Source of the DNA: JANPCX01 sp050916095
Lineage (GTDB): Bacteria > Pseudomonadota > Gammaproteobacteria > Burkholderiales > Burkholderiaceae_C
NCBI GenBank assembly: GCA_050916095.1
Contig: CP050901.1
Span: 62,001-126,000, forward strand
Direction: 5' to 3'
Length of the DNA: 64,000 nucleotides
Shown here: positions 8,480 through 16,195 of the stretch, piece after piece
Layout of the letters: each line of letters begins with the position of its first letter
How positions within the stretch are numbered: the stretch's first letter is position 1
Made by a program: the position numbers and the translations under genes
The notes under the pieces: model-generated
The model's input: the letters and a program-made list of their open reading frames with translations, nothing else
Told to the model about the DNA's origin: nothing
Database searches by the model: none

Positions 8480-9076
8480 ATGTTTGAACAACGCATTCAG
8501 CAACAATTCTTTGACAGCGCAGACTTGCTTTATGCCGCTGCCGAGTCTTTGAGCAAGCCCATCAACGAAGCGGCCCACGCCCTGGTTGGCTGCATCACGG
8601 CCGGTGGCAAGGTGTTGACCTGTGGCAACGGTGCTTCGGCCAGCCAAGCGCAGCAATTTGCGGCTGAGTTCATGGGGCGGTTTGAGCGTGAGCGCCCCGG
8701 CTTGGCGGCCCTGGCCCTGACGAGCAACACGGCCATGCTGTCTGCCCTGAGTGAGCAAGGCGAGTTTGACGCCGCTTACGCCAAACAAATTCAGGCCGTG
8801 GGGCAGCCCGGCGATGTTCTCCTGGTTTTAAGTGCTTCGGGTGGGCCGCCCAGTTTGTTGGCCGCCATCGATGCAGCACGCGCCAAGGACATGGTTGTAC
8901 TGGTTTTGACTGGTCGTGCGCCCAACCTGCTGACAGCCCGTCTTGTCGAAACTGACGTGGCCATCTCGGTGCCCCATGATCGCGCCGCCCGCATTTACGA
9001 GGTTCACACGTTGGTCGCGCATTGTTTGTGCGACGCGGTGGACCTGCAATTACTTGGAGAACAGGATCCGCTATGA
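8480..9076 (+). CDS. diaA: DnaA initiator-associating protein DiaA-like, SIS domain
   Basis: A 198-residue single SIS-domain protein. In E. coli DiaA forms a tetramer that binds DnaA and helps it assemble on oriC; the fold is shared with phosphoheptose isomerase GmhA. Visible are TCGNGASASQAQQFAAEFMG and VLLVLSASGGPPSLLAAID. Position between yraN and a BON lipoprotein favours DiaA over GmhA. The stop overlaps the next start as ATGA (9073-9076), so coupled translation is likely. Confidence 0.88.
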   Translation: MFEQRIQQQFFDSADLLYAAAESLSKPINEAAHALVGCITAGGKVLTCGNGASASQAQQFAAEFMGRFERERPGLAALALTSNTAMLSALSEQGEFDAAYAKQIQAVGQPGDVLLVLSASGGPPSLLAAIDAARAKDMVVLVLTGRAPNLLTARLVETDVAISVPHDRAARIYEVHTLVAHCLCDAVDLQLLGEQDPL

Positions 9077-9717
9077 ATTTGATCAATCAACCGCATCGAC
9101 TGCTTCGTCTGGCTGCCGCCTTGGTGGCGGTAAGTTTGACCTCGGCTTGTGCCCCCTTGCTGGTCGGCGGTGCCATGCTGGGTGGGGCCATGGTGGCGAC
9201 GGACAGGCGCACTTCCGGCACCCAATTGGAAGACCAAGGCATTGAATTCAAATCGGGTCCTCGCGTGCGTGAGGCTTTAGCCGACCGTGGTCGCGTCAGT
9301 GTCAACAGCTACAACCGCATGGCCTTGCTGACGGGTGAGGTCGCCAGCGATGCCGACAAAATGGCCGCAGAGCAAGCCGTCGCACGGGTTGAAAACGTGC
9401 GTGCCACGGTCAATGAATTGACTGTTTTGGGCTCGAATGCTTTCGCAAGTTCTTTGGCCAACCGCTCAAACGACTTGATTCTGACGGGCAAAGTCAAGGC
9501 GACTTTTGTAGATGCCAAAGACTTGCATGCGAATGCATTCAAAGTTGTTACTGACAGAGGTGTGGTTTACCTGATGGGCCGGGTGACCGACCGGGAGGCG
9601 GACCGCGCCAGCGAGCTGACCCGCTCTATCAACGGCGTCCAAAAAGTGGTGCGGGTCTTTGAAATTGTCAGCGAGGCTGAGTTGGCGAACAACCGGCCAG
9701 CAAACGACAAACAATAA
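9073..9717 (+). CDS. dolP: BON-domain outer-membrane lipoprotein (DolP/YraP-like)
   Basis: A 214-residue lipoprotein with lipobox LTSAC (Cys near residue 26) and two BON domains: about 66-135 (NRMALLTGEVASDADKMAAE) and 145-205 (VVYLMGRVTDREADRASELT). DolP in E. coli is an envelope-integrity lipoprotein that binds anionic phospholipids. ATG 9073 overlaps the diaA stop. The position after diaA repeats the E. coli order and supports the assignment. Confidence 0.88.
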   Translation: MNLINQPHRLLRLAAALVAVSLTSACAPLLVGGAMLGGAMVATDRRTSGTQLEDQGIEFKSGPRVREALADRGRVSVNSYNRMALLTGEVASDADKMAAEQAVARVENVRATVNELTVLGSNAFASSLANRSNDLILTGKVKATFVDAKDLHANAFKVVTDRGVVYLMGRVTDREADRASELTRSINGVQKVVRVFEIVSEAELANNRPANDKQ

Positions 9718-9723
9718 AACAGT

Positions 9724-10620
9724 TCAGCGCAGGCGACGCACCAGGCTGGAAGTGTCCAAACGGCCTGCTCCCTGCGCCTGCAAGTCGGCATAAAACTGAT
9801 CCACCAGCGCGGCCACGGGCAAACGGGCCCCGTTACGACGGGCTTCGTCTAGCACCAAGCCCAGGTCTTTGCGCATCCAGTCCACCGCAAAACCAAAGTC
9901 GAACTGGTCGTCCACCATCGTGGGCCCGCGTTTGTCAAGTTGCCAACTTTGCGCCGCACCTTGTCCAATGACCGCTAATACTGCCTTCATGTCCAGCCCG
10001 GCTTTTTGGCCAAAAGCGATGGCTTCGGCCAAGCCCTGCACCAAGCCCGCGATGGCAACTTGGTTCACCATCTTGGCCAGCTGACCCGCACCGCTGTCGC
10101 CCAAACGTGTCACCGCTTTGGAAAACGCTTTCATCACGGGCTGCGCGCGCACAAACGCCGCTTCATCACCGCCACACATCACAGTGAGCGTTCCGTTGAT
10201 CGCACCAACGTTGCCACCCGAAACCGGCGCATCGATGAAAAACAAACCCCGTTCAAGTGCCTCGGCCGCCATTTCACGCGCCACCGTCGCTGACGTTGTG
10301 GTGTGGTCAATCAACACCGCGCCGGGCTTCATCGCCGACAACGCACCACCACGCTCGCCGCCCAAAGCGATGTAGCGAAGGTCGTCGTCGTTTCCTACGC
10401 AAGAAAAAACGAAGTCCGCGTCTTTTGCTGCTTCATGGGGGGAAGGTGCGTGGCTGCCCCCGAACTCTGCGACCCAGCCAATGGCTTTGCTTGCCGTGCG
10501 GTTGAAGACCGTGACGTGGTGCCCGGCCTTCGCCATGTGGCCTGCCATGGCGTAACCCATGACACCCAGTCCAATGAAGGCCACTCGGTATGTGGATGGT
10601 GATTTGGAGGATGTGTTCAT
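9724..10620 (-). CDS. NAD(P)-dependent beta-hydroxyacid dehydrogenase (HIBADH/GarR family)
   Basis: A 298-residue oxidoreductase of the 3-hydroxyisobutyrate dehydrogenase/tartronate semialdehyde reductase family. The Rossmann motif is FIGLGVMGYAMAGHMAKAG; substrate-binding DAPVSGGNVGAINGTLTVM and the catalytic lysine in GQLAKMVNQ are present. Substrate choice within the family (3-hydroxyisobutyrate, tartronate semialdehyde, succinic semialdehyde) cannot be read. It converges on the dolP gene 7 bases away. The glycerate-use genes lie 48 kb away, so no link is claimed. Confidence 0.88.
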   Translation of the reverse strand: MNTSSKSPSTYRVAFIGLGVMGYAMAGHMAKAGHHVTVFNRTASKAIGWVAEFGGSHAPSPHEAAKDADFVFSCVGNDDDLRYIALGGERGGALSAMKPGAVLIDHTTTSATVAREMAAEALERGLFFIDAPVSGGNVGAINGTLTVMCGGDEAAFVRAQPVMKAFSKAVTRLGDSGAGQLAKMVNQVAIAGLVQGLAEAIAFGQKAGLDMKAVLAVIGQGAAQSWQLDKRGPTMVDDQFDFGFAVDWMRKDLGLVLDEARRNGARLPVAALVDQFYADLQAQGAGRLDTSSLVRRLR

Positions 10621-10680
10621 GCCGCAGATGTTGCCATGTTCCGGGCAACTCGATCAAACCCAGCAAAGACAACCCCAATA

Positions 10681-10708
10681 AAAAAACGCACCCGAAGGTG
10701 CGTTTTGC
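10681..10708 (-). terminator. Intrinsic terminator of the PEP-CTERM gene
   Basis: CGCACC (10687-10692) and GGTGCG (10697-10702) form a hairpin with loop CGAA; read on the minus strand it is followed by a run of seven T. Runs on both sides could make it act in both directions. It lies 24 bases after the stop at 10732. Confidence 0.85.
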
Positions 10709-10731
10709 GGGTCAGCGGGCTGGCTGTTTGA

Positions 10732-11535
10732 TTAGGCCGACTTGCGACGGCGCACTGCAGCAGCAGCGGCCAAACCCAAACCCATCAAGGCCAATGAGGC
10801 TGGTTCGGGTGTTTCGTTCACACCAGAGAAGGAGCCGGCTTGAATGAACACACCAGAGTCCAATTGGCTGTCGCCCCGGTCAAAAATCAGAAACTCAAAG
10901 GTGTTCACGCCTGCGTTGAGCAAGGCGCTGGCCGTCAGGACCGTGGTCAGGCCGTCGTATTGAACGTCGAGGTTCTGGTTCACGCAACCGGCTGTCTGAT
11001 TGGCTTCGCCGTCACGGTTGTTGCGGTAGAAGCTGGAGTTGGCGGTGCAGTTCACGTTGTTGATGGACACCACACCGGCACCGCCCGGCAGCACAGCGAT
11101 GTTCACACCGTTGAGCAGCAGTTGGAACTCATCGTTGAAGCTTGAATTCACGTACTGGGTGTATTCCTCAGACCCGAACACGTAGTTGAAGAAGATTTGA
11201 CCCGTGGTGGACGTGAAGTCGAAACGCAACGAGGTGGTGGTGCCAGCGCCCGAGCAGCCCCCTACGGTATTCGGCCCCACCACGCAATCGGTGGTGCCTG
11301 TGGTCAGAACAATACCGGTTTCAAAACCCACTGAAGCTGCGCCGCCAGTAAAGGTGGCGGAGGGCGAGGTGGTGTCGGTAGTAAGAGTGGCGTTGCTGAT
11401 GATCACGCCAGAGCCGGCGATGGCGTTGGCCAACGCCGTGGCATTGGTTTCATTGGTGACGACCAAGGCGTGGGCCGTGCCCAAGCCCATGGCGCACAAG
11501 GCAGCAAGAGACAGTTTGCAAAGTGTATTTTTCAT
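10732..11535 (-). CDS. Choice-of-anchor L domain protein with PEP-CTERM sorting signal
   Basis: A 267-residue exported protein. It has a signal peptide (residues 1-23, ending AHA), a choice-of-anchor L-type beta-sandwich (FNYVFGSEEYTQYVNSSFND is the typical core) and a PEP-CTERM tail: TPEPASLALMGLGLAAAAAV then RRRKSA. PEP-CTERM proteins are processed by exosortase (XrtA/EpsH) and are linked to exopolysaccharide and floc formation. No exosortase gene is in the window. Upstream are a sigma-54-type promoter (11575-11591) and an inverted repeat (11674-11690). ATG 11535 has AGGGAAG upstream. Confidence 0.9.
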   Translation of the reverse strand: MKNTLCKLSLAALCAMGLGTAHALVVTNETNATALANAIAGSGVIISNATLTTDTTSPSATFTGGAASVGFETGIVLTTGTTDCVVGPNTVGGCSGAGTTTSLRFDFTSTTGQIFFNYVFGSEEYTQYVNSSFNDEFQLLLNGVNIAVLPGGAGVVSINNVNCTANSSFYRNNRDGEANQTAGCVNQNLDVQYDGLTTVLTASALLNAGVNTFEFLIFDRGDSQLDSGVFIQAGSFSGVNETPEPASLALMGLGLAAAAAVRRRKSA

Positions 11536-11574
11536 GCGACTTCCCTAGAGTTGAGTGATCTAACCTAGGTGGAA

Positions 11575-11591
11575 TAGCATTTTTTGTGCCA
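11575..11591 (-). promoter_or_regulatory. Sigma-54 (RpoN) type -24/-12 promoter
   Basis: The minus strand reads TGGCACAAAAAATGCTA. GG at -24 and GC at -12 are separated by exactly 10 bases, matching the RpoN rule and most of TGGCAC-N5-TTGCW. It ends 40 bases before the ATG of the PEP-CTERM gene. Confidence 0.75.
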
Positions 11592-11673
11592 TCTTGATCG
11601 ATGCCATTTTCATGTTGCAAATCAACGATTTAGATTACGGTCATGCTCAAGCCCCTGTTCCATGTAAAACAAA

Positions 11674-11690
11674 TCGACAATTTGTGTCGA
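11674..11690. promoter_or_regulatory. Inverted repeat, possible enhancer-binding-protein site
   Basis: TCGACA-ATTTG-TGTCGA is an inverted repeat with 6-base arms, about 85 bases upstream of the -24 element. That is a normal distance for an activator of a sigma-54 promoter. TGTAAAAC lies directly beside it. The binding protein is unknown; a PrsR-type regulator would fit a PEP-CTERM gene. Confidence 0.45.
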
Positions 11691-12304
11691 AAAGTTAGCG
11701 CCCGCTTGTGGCGTGCCTGCTTGATGCCCGAGCGGGTTTGATCGGCCTCCAGGGCGCTATTCGCATGGTGCGCACGTAACCAACTCGGCCCGCAAGACGT
11801 TGGTTGCCACAGCGTGTTGTGGGCATGGTCGCCACCACAGCGAACCCTTCACCGAAAAGACCACAACTTATGGCATTCCAAATGCCGGGTGTTACACCAA
11901 GCCTCGCGGATGCTGCCCCGCGTGCTGGCCTGCACGAGCACATTGCGGCGCAGCAGCCGGCGACTTCGGGTTTGTAGGGGGGCAGGATGTCTTGGTTGGC
12001 GTTCCGATCGGTTCGATTAAAACGGCGGCCTATGTCTGATGCCAGTCAGTCACTCTCAAGAAAACGCCGGGCCGTTCCCAAGCTTTCTTGACCCCCTCGG
12101 GGGGGGGGCTGACGCGAAGCGACAGGTCTGGGGGCGCTCATAAGTCAGAAATTTAGACGACAAAACCCTCCTTACCTTCTGAAATTTTCATGTGTCGCTG
12201 CCAATCCATATCCGCTCACCCCTGTCGAAGGGCCTTGACCCACGGATACGCTGGCCTCGACGGGTTCAGCCCGAGCGGCTCTTCTGTCGCCACCCTTGAA
12301 AACA
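11691..12304. other. Gene-free stretch with a dispersed palindromic repeat copy
   Basis: No convincing gene was found. At about 12083-12135 there is a CCCCTCGGGG run followed by GACGCGAAGCGACAGGT. At 12212-12278 there is one diverged copy of the dispersed repeat, with CCCCTGTCGAAGGGCC and the return arm TTCAGCCCGAGCGG. Short frames here lack start signals and family resemblance. Confidence 0.6.
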
Positions 12305-12649
12305 TCAATCACCAACGCATGACGCTTGTCCGCTTAACTTCTGACTTGTGAGCAAGAACTGATGGGCATTAGGGCAGGGCTGCAGTTTCGCGCTGTGTGT
12401 GGCGGGACGCAACAAGCATGCTTGTACCGATGCACGTTCTGCTTGCACCACCGTCAGGCGGCCGGGCGACAGTTGCATGGATTGGCCCGCTTTCAAAAAA
12501 TGGTCGTGGTGATCGCCGGTCTGGGTCACCCACAGTACGCCGCTTTGCAGGTGCAGGGTGGTGGGCTGGGTGGGGGTGAGTGTGAGCAACTCGCCGAGAG
12601 ACAGGCTCAAGTGGATCGGGTGGGGTGGGGGTGTTGGGTTGATGAACAT
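12305..12649 (-). CDS. DUF2917 domain protein
   Basis: A 114-residue cytosolic protein with the DUF2917 pattern: LQSGVLWVTQTGDHHDHFLK, AGQSMQLSPGRLTVVQA. The fold is probably cupin-like. No function is established. It is divergent from the MocR-type regulator at 12828, a pairing that suggests the regulator may act on the shared intergenic region. AAAGGG lies before the ATG at 12649. Confidence 0.78.
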   Translation of the reverse strand: MFINPTPPPHPIHLSLSLGELLTLTPTQPTTLHLQSGVLWVTQTGDHHDHFLKAGQSMQLSPGRLTVVQAERASVQACLLRPATHSAKLQPCPNAHQFLLTSQKLSGQASCVGD

Positions 12650-12805
12650 GGAGACCCTTTCAGGGAGCGTTGAACGGGTTTCAGTGTCTTCAAACCGCCG
12701 CTAACGCGAAAGCTGCAGCGCTGCACAAACGTGAGCGGTACAGACGTCGCGCCAACCATCTGTGCTGGTGATAAGAGGAGCCCTCTGTATCTGTTGCGCC
12801 TGCAG

Positions 12806-12819
12806 TGTCCAAGTGGACA
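12806..12819. promoter_or_regulatory. Perfect inverted repeat before the MocR-type gene
   Basis: TGTCCA-AG-TGGACA is a perfect palindrome ending 8 bases before the ATG at 12828, where it would cover the ribosome-binding or promoter region. A GntR-type dimer could use it as operator for autoregulation. This is inference. Confidence 0.4.
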
Positions 12820-12827
12820 ATGCCACC

Positions 12828-14279
12828 ATGAACAGCCCGACCGACCCTGGCTTGCAAGTGGCGTTGCCGCTGTACCAGGCCGTCGCCGCGGAACTTGAGC
12901 GGGCCATGGCGGCCGGTAGCTTGCGTGCGGGTGACCGTTTGCCATCGGTGCGGCAACTGTGCGCACAGCATCGCGTGAGTGCCTCCACCGCCACCTTGGC
13001 CTACCGCTGGCTGGAGAACCGAGCGCTGGTGGAGGCGCGGCCCAAGTCGGGCTATTTCGTGGCGGCGTGCAAAACGGTGTTGCCGGAACCGGAGCTCGAC
13101 ACCCGCATGGGCAGTGCCGGTTTTGTGGAACCGAGCGATCTGCGGCGCGAGTTTTTGTATGGCTTGGACGACCCCATCGCTTTGCCGCCCCTGTATCCCG
13201 CACCCGCGCGCTCTTTGCTGCCAGAAGCCAAGCTGCGCCACCTGATGGCGCGTGCCAACCGCTTGCACCCGGAGTACGCCACCCGGCCCCATATTCAAGG
13301 CAGCTCGGCTCTGCGCCAAGAGGTGGCACGGCGCTCGGTGCAATCGGGTGTCCGTCTTCACCCGGACGAGGTGTTGCTCACCAATGGGGGCACCGGGGCC
13401 ATCTTTTTGGCTTTGCGCTGCGCGGCGCAGGCCGGTGACACGGTTGCGCTGGAGTCACCCACCTACTACATGCTGCTGGAGATCATCAAGGGCCTGGGGA
13501 TGAAGTCGCTGGAAATCCCCACGCACCCGCGCCACGGCATGTCGCTGGAGGCCCTGGACTTCGCCACACAAACGCCCGGCGCGATAAAGGCCTGCGTGGT
13601 GATTCCCAATTTCCACAACCCCCTGGGTTGTTTGATGCCCAAGGACAACAAAAAACAGCTCGTTGCAATGGCTGCGCAGCGCGGCTTCACTTTGATTGAA
13701 ACCGACATTTACGGCGACGCGTATTTCGGCGAGGAGCGCCCGCCGGTGCTCAAGAGTTTTGACGCGACGGACGATGTCATCTTGTGCTCGGCCTTCACCA
13801 AAACCGTGGCTCCAGGCATGCGCGTGGGCTGGATGGCACCGGGCCGCCACTTCAAAACGGCGGAATCACTGCGCCTGCAGGCTGCCGCCACCAGCCCGTT
13901 CTTGCAGCAAGAAGTGATGGCCGAGTTTTTGTGCGACGGCGGTTATGACCACCACCTGCGGCGTTTGCGTGCCGCGCTCAAAACCCAAGCGCAACAACTC
14001 TCGGACGCAGTGACGCGCTACTTCCCGCCTGGTTGCAAACTCAGCCGTCCGCAAGGTGGGCTGATGTTGTGGATCGAGCTGCCTACTGGGGTGGACTCAC
14101 GCCGCTTGTACGACCAGGCCCGACGCGAACACATCGGTATGGCCCCTGGGGCGAGTTTCAGTTGCAGCCAGCGTTACAACCACTTCATTCGTTTGCACCA
14201 CGGGCAGCCGTGGACGGTTCAACTGGAGGCCAACATCAAACGTTTGGGGCAGTTGGTGGAGCAGCAGATCAGGCGGTAG
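12828..14279 (+). CDS. MocR/PdxR-type transcriptional regulator with aminotransferase domain
   Basis: A 483-residue fusion of an N-terminal GntR winged-helix (residues about 10-80; GSLRAGDRLPSVRQLCAQHR) and a fold-type I aminotransferase domain. The PLP lysine lies in the segment LCSAFTKTVAPGMRVGW (SxxK pattern), after the PNFHNPLG and ETDIYGDAYF motifs. MocR regulators use PLP as cofactor or effector, often for vitamin B6, GABA or taurine genes; the target here is unknown. ATG 12828 begins MNSPTDPGLQVALPLYQ, typical for the family. It is divergent from the DUF2917 gene. Confidence 0.92.
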   Translation: MNSPTDPGLQVALPLYQAVAAELERAMAAGSLRAGDRLPSVRQLCAQHRVSASTATLAYRWLENRALVEARPKSGYFVAACKTVLPEPELDTRMGSAGFVEPSDLRREFLYGLDDPIALPPLYPAPARSLLPEAKLRHLMARANRLHPEYATRPHIQGSSALRQEVARRSVQSGVRLHPDEVLLTNGGTGAIFLALRCAAQAGDTVALESPTYYMLLEIIKGLGMKSLEIPTHPRHGMSLEALDFATQTPGAIKACVVIPNFHNPLGCLMPKDNKKQLVAMAAQRGFTLIETDIYGDAYFGEERPPVLKSFDATDDVILCSAFTKTVAPGMRVGWMAPGRHFKTAESLRLQAAATSPFLQQEVMAEFLCDGGYDHHLRRLRAALKTQAQQLSDAVTRYFPPGCKLSRPQGGLMLWIELPTGVDSRRLYDQARREHIGMAPGASFSCSQRYNHFIRLHHGQPWTVQLEANIKRLGQLVEQQIRR

Positions 14280-14282
14280 CAA

Positions 14283-15335
14283 TTACCAATCCGCTTTGCT
14301 GAGCTTGCGCTCCACACCGCCTTGGTCGGTGAAGACGGTGGAGGGTGCTTCCAAGAAGATAAAACGTTCGGGTGCCCAGCCCACCTTGTCGCCGTCAAAG
14401 TCGCGTTCATACAGCGGGTAAAGGGTGGACTTGGTTTTGCCTTGCTTGAGTGCGGCCACAAACTCATTCAGTTCGTACACCTCTTCGCCTTTGCTCTCCA
14501 GGTAGTCGGCAAAGTCCCCGGCGATGTTGCCGGCGCTGCTGTGCGCAAACCAGGTGATGTAGCGGCGGAAGTACTTGGGGTGGATGAACTTCTTGGTGCC
14601 TTCGTCTTCCAGAGCCGAACCACTTTTGCGAAACACCAGTTTCTCAAACGGCTCGAACTTCGCGCGGTACATCTTGCGGCTGCCCTTGCCCCGGCCTTTG
14701 CGCCAGGCTTTGAGCGTGGTCTCGATCTCGTCGGCCAACATGCTGTCGTACAGCGCCACCACGCACCAGCCTTGCTCCAACAACCACAGGTTGAGGTTGA
14801 CTGGGTTGGGGCCAGCGCCGACCCAAATGTCGCCCACAAAACGGCCATATTTGTCCACCACATCACCTGGGCCCTGGGTGGGACCCAGGTTGGAGTCAAA
14901 GGTGCAGGCCACGCGGCCATCTACATCGGCCAAACCTTGCAAAAAGCGGCCCAGTGCGTTGGTGCCAGTTTCCGCTTGACGCTGCCGATACTTCAAGAAC
15001 AAACCTGTGCCAGCCAAAGATTTGCCTTTGATGGGGCCGGGCGCAATGTGCAACTCTGGTGCATCCACACGCTGCAAGCGCACCGTGATTTGGCCCTTGG
15101 CGTTGATCAGTTTGTCTTGTTTGAAGCTGCCATCGGGCTTCTTCTCGCCCCGCTGGTAGGCATGGTCAAAAGCGGGGGTGGGCACGTGCACGTCGGAATT
15201 CGGCATCTTCACTTTGAAGCTGTCTTGACCCACGCTGACCACAAGTTTGGTGGTGTCGGCATCGCTTTCGCCGTCAGGCCAGAACTGGGCCACTTGGATG
15301 TGACCGTTGATTTGCAGGTTGATGAGCTTGTTCAT
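14283..15335 (-). CDS. Thermonuclease-like (SNase-fold) protein with C-terminal extension
   Basis: A 350-residue protein with a staphylococcal-nuclease-like OB fold: VRLQRVDAPELHIAPG, YGRFVGDIWVG and NLNLWLLEQGWCVVALYDSM. SNase-like enzymes cut DNA or RNA with calcium, but the usual catalytic Arg/Glu set is not obvious, so activity is uncertain. It has no signal peptide, unlike exported nucleases, and is about twice the usual domain length; the N-terminal 75 and C-terminal 120 residues match nothing I recognise. AGGAG lies before the ATG. Confidence 0.7.
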   Translation of the reverse strand: MNKLINLQINGHIQVAQFWPDGESDADTTKLVVSVGQDSFKVKMPNSDVHVPTPAFDHAYQRGEKKPDGSFKQDKLINAKGQITVRLQRVDAPELHIAPGPIKGKSLAGTGLFLKYRQRQAETGTNALGRFLQGLADVDGRVACTFDSNLGPTQGPGDVVDKYGRFVGDIWVGAGPNPVNLNLWLLEQGWCVVALYDSMLADEIETTLKAWRKGRGKGSRKMYRAKFEPFEKLVFRKSGSALEDEGTKKFIHPKYFRRYITWFAHSSAGNIAGDFADYLESKGEEVYELNEFVAALKQGKTKSTLYPLYERDFDGDKVGWAPERFIFLEAPSTVFTDQGGVERKLSKADW

Positions 15336-15551
15336 AGGGTGGCTCCTGAATTCGGGTTGGTTTCATGTTGTTCGCGACCAGGTTCTAAGCCCTTGATGTG
15401 ACCCCACCATGACCTGTCGAGTGTGCTACTGGGCCCCACCTGCTGCCATCCCACAAATGAAAATCTGGAACGCCCTGTGTTACGGTGTGTGTGCATCGAC
15501 CAGAGATGCCTCTGCCCGCGTTTTTCAATCCAGATTCAATCGAGACACCCC

Positions 15552-16181
15552 ATGGAACTTTCCACCTGGCTCACTTTTTTTCTGGCCGCTTGGGCCATCA
15601 GCTTGTCGCCCGGGGCGGGGGCTGTCGCTGCCATGAGCGCGGGGCTCAACCATGGTTTCAAACGCGGGTATTTCATGACCTTGGGTCTGGTGCTGGGCAT
15701 CTGGACGCAGATCGTTGTCGTGGGGTTGGGCCTGGGGGCCTTGATTGCTGCGTCGAGTTTTGGTTTTGCTGCCGTCAAGTGGTTGGGCGTGGCCTACCTG
15801 GTGTGGCTGGGCATCAAACAATGGCGCGCGCCGGCTGAGCCCATGGTGGCGCTGGACAACACCGACACACCGCTTGTGGCCCGGCATTCCTTGGTGCTGC
15901 GGGGCTGGATGATCAATGCGGTCAACCCCAAAGGCACGGTGTTCTTGTTGGCGGTGGTGCCACAGTTTCTGGACCTGGGGCGTTCATTGGGCCCTCAGTA
16001 CCTGGTGATTGCCGCGACCTTGGGTTTCACCGATTTGGTGGTGATGGCGGGTTACACCTTGCTGGCCGCCAAACTGTTGCGTTTGCTTAAATCACCCAGC
16101 CACATCCGGTTGATGAACCGTGCCTTTGGCGGATTGTTTGTGGCTGCGGGGTTGCTATTGGCAAGCTTCAAGCGGCACTGA
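15552..16181 (+). CDS. LysE/RhtB family exporter
   Basis: A 209-residue membrane protein with about six transmembrane helices. The N-terminus MELSTWLTFFLAAWAISLSPG followed by AGAVAAMSAGLNHGFKRG carries the family SPGP-like signature. These transporters export amino acids such as lysine, threonine or homoserine. The ATG at 15552 is chosen because the frame upstream is non-hydrophobic filler. It converges on the gene at 16196. Confidence 0.9.
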   Translation: MELSTWLTFFLAAWAISLSPGAGAVAAMSAGLNHGFKRGYFMTLGLVLGIWTQIVVVGLGLGALIAASSFGFAAVKWLGVAYLVWLGIKQWRAPAEPMVALDNTDTPLVARHSLVLRGWMINAVNPKGTVFLLAVVPQFLDLGRSLGPQYLVIAATLGFTDLVVMAGYTLLAAKLLRLLKSPSHIRLMNRAFGGLFVAAGLLLASFKRH

Positions 16182-16195
16182 GGCCGCGCAGGCAA

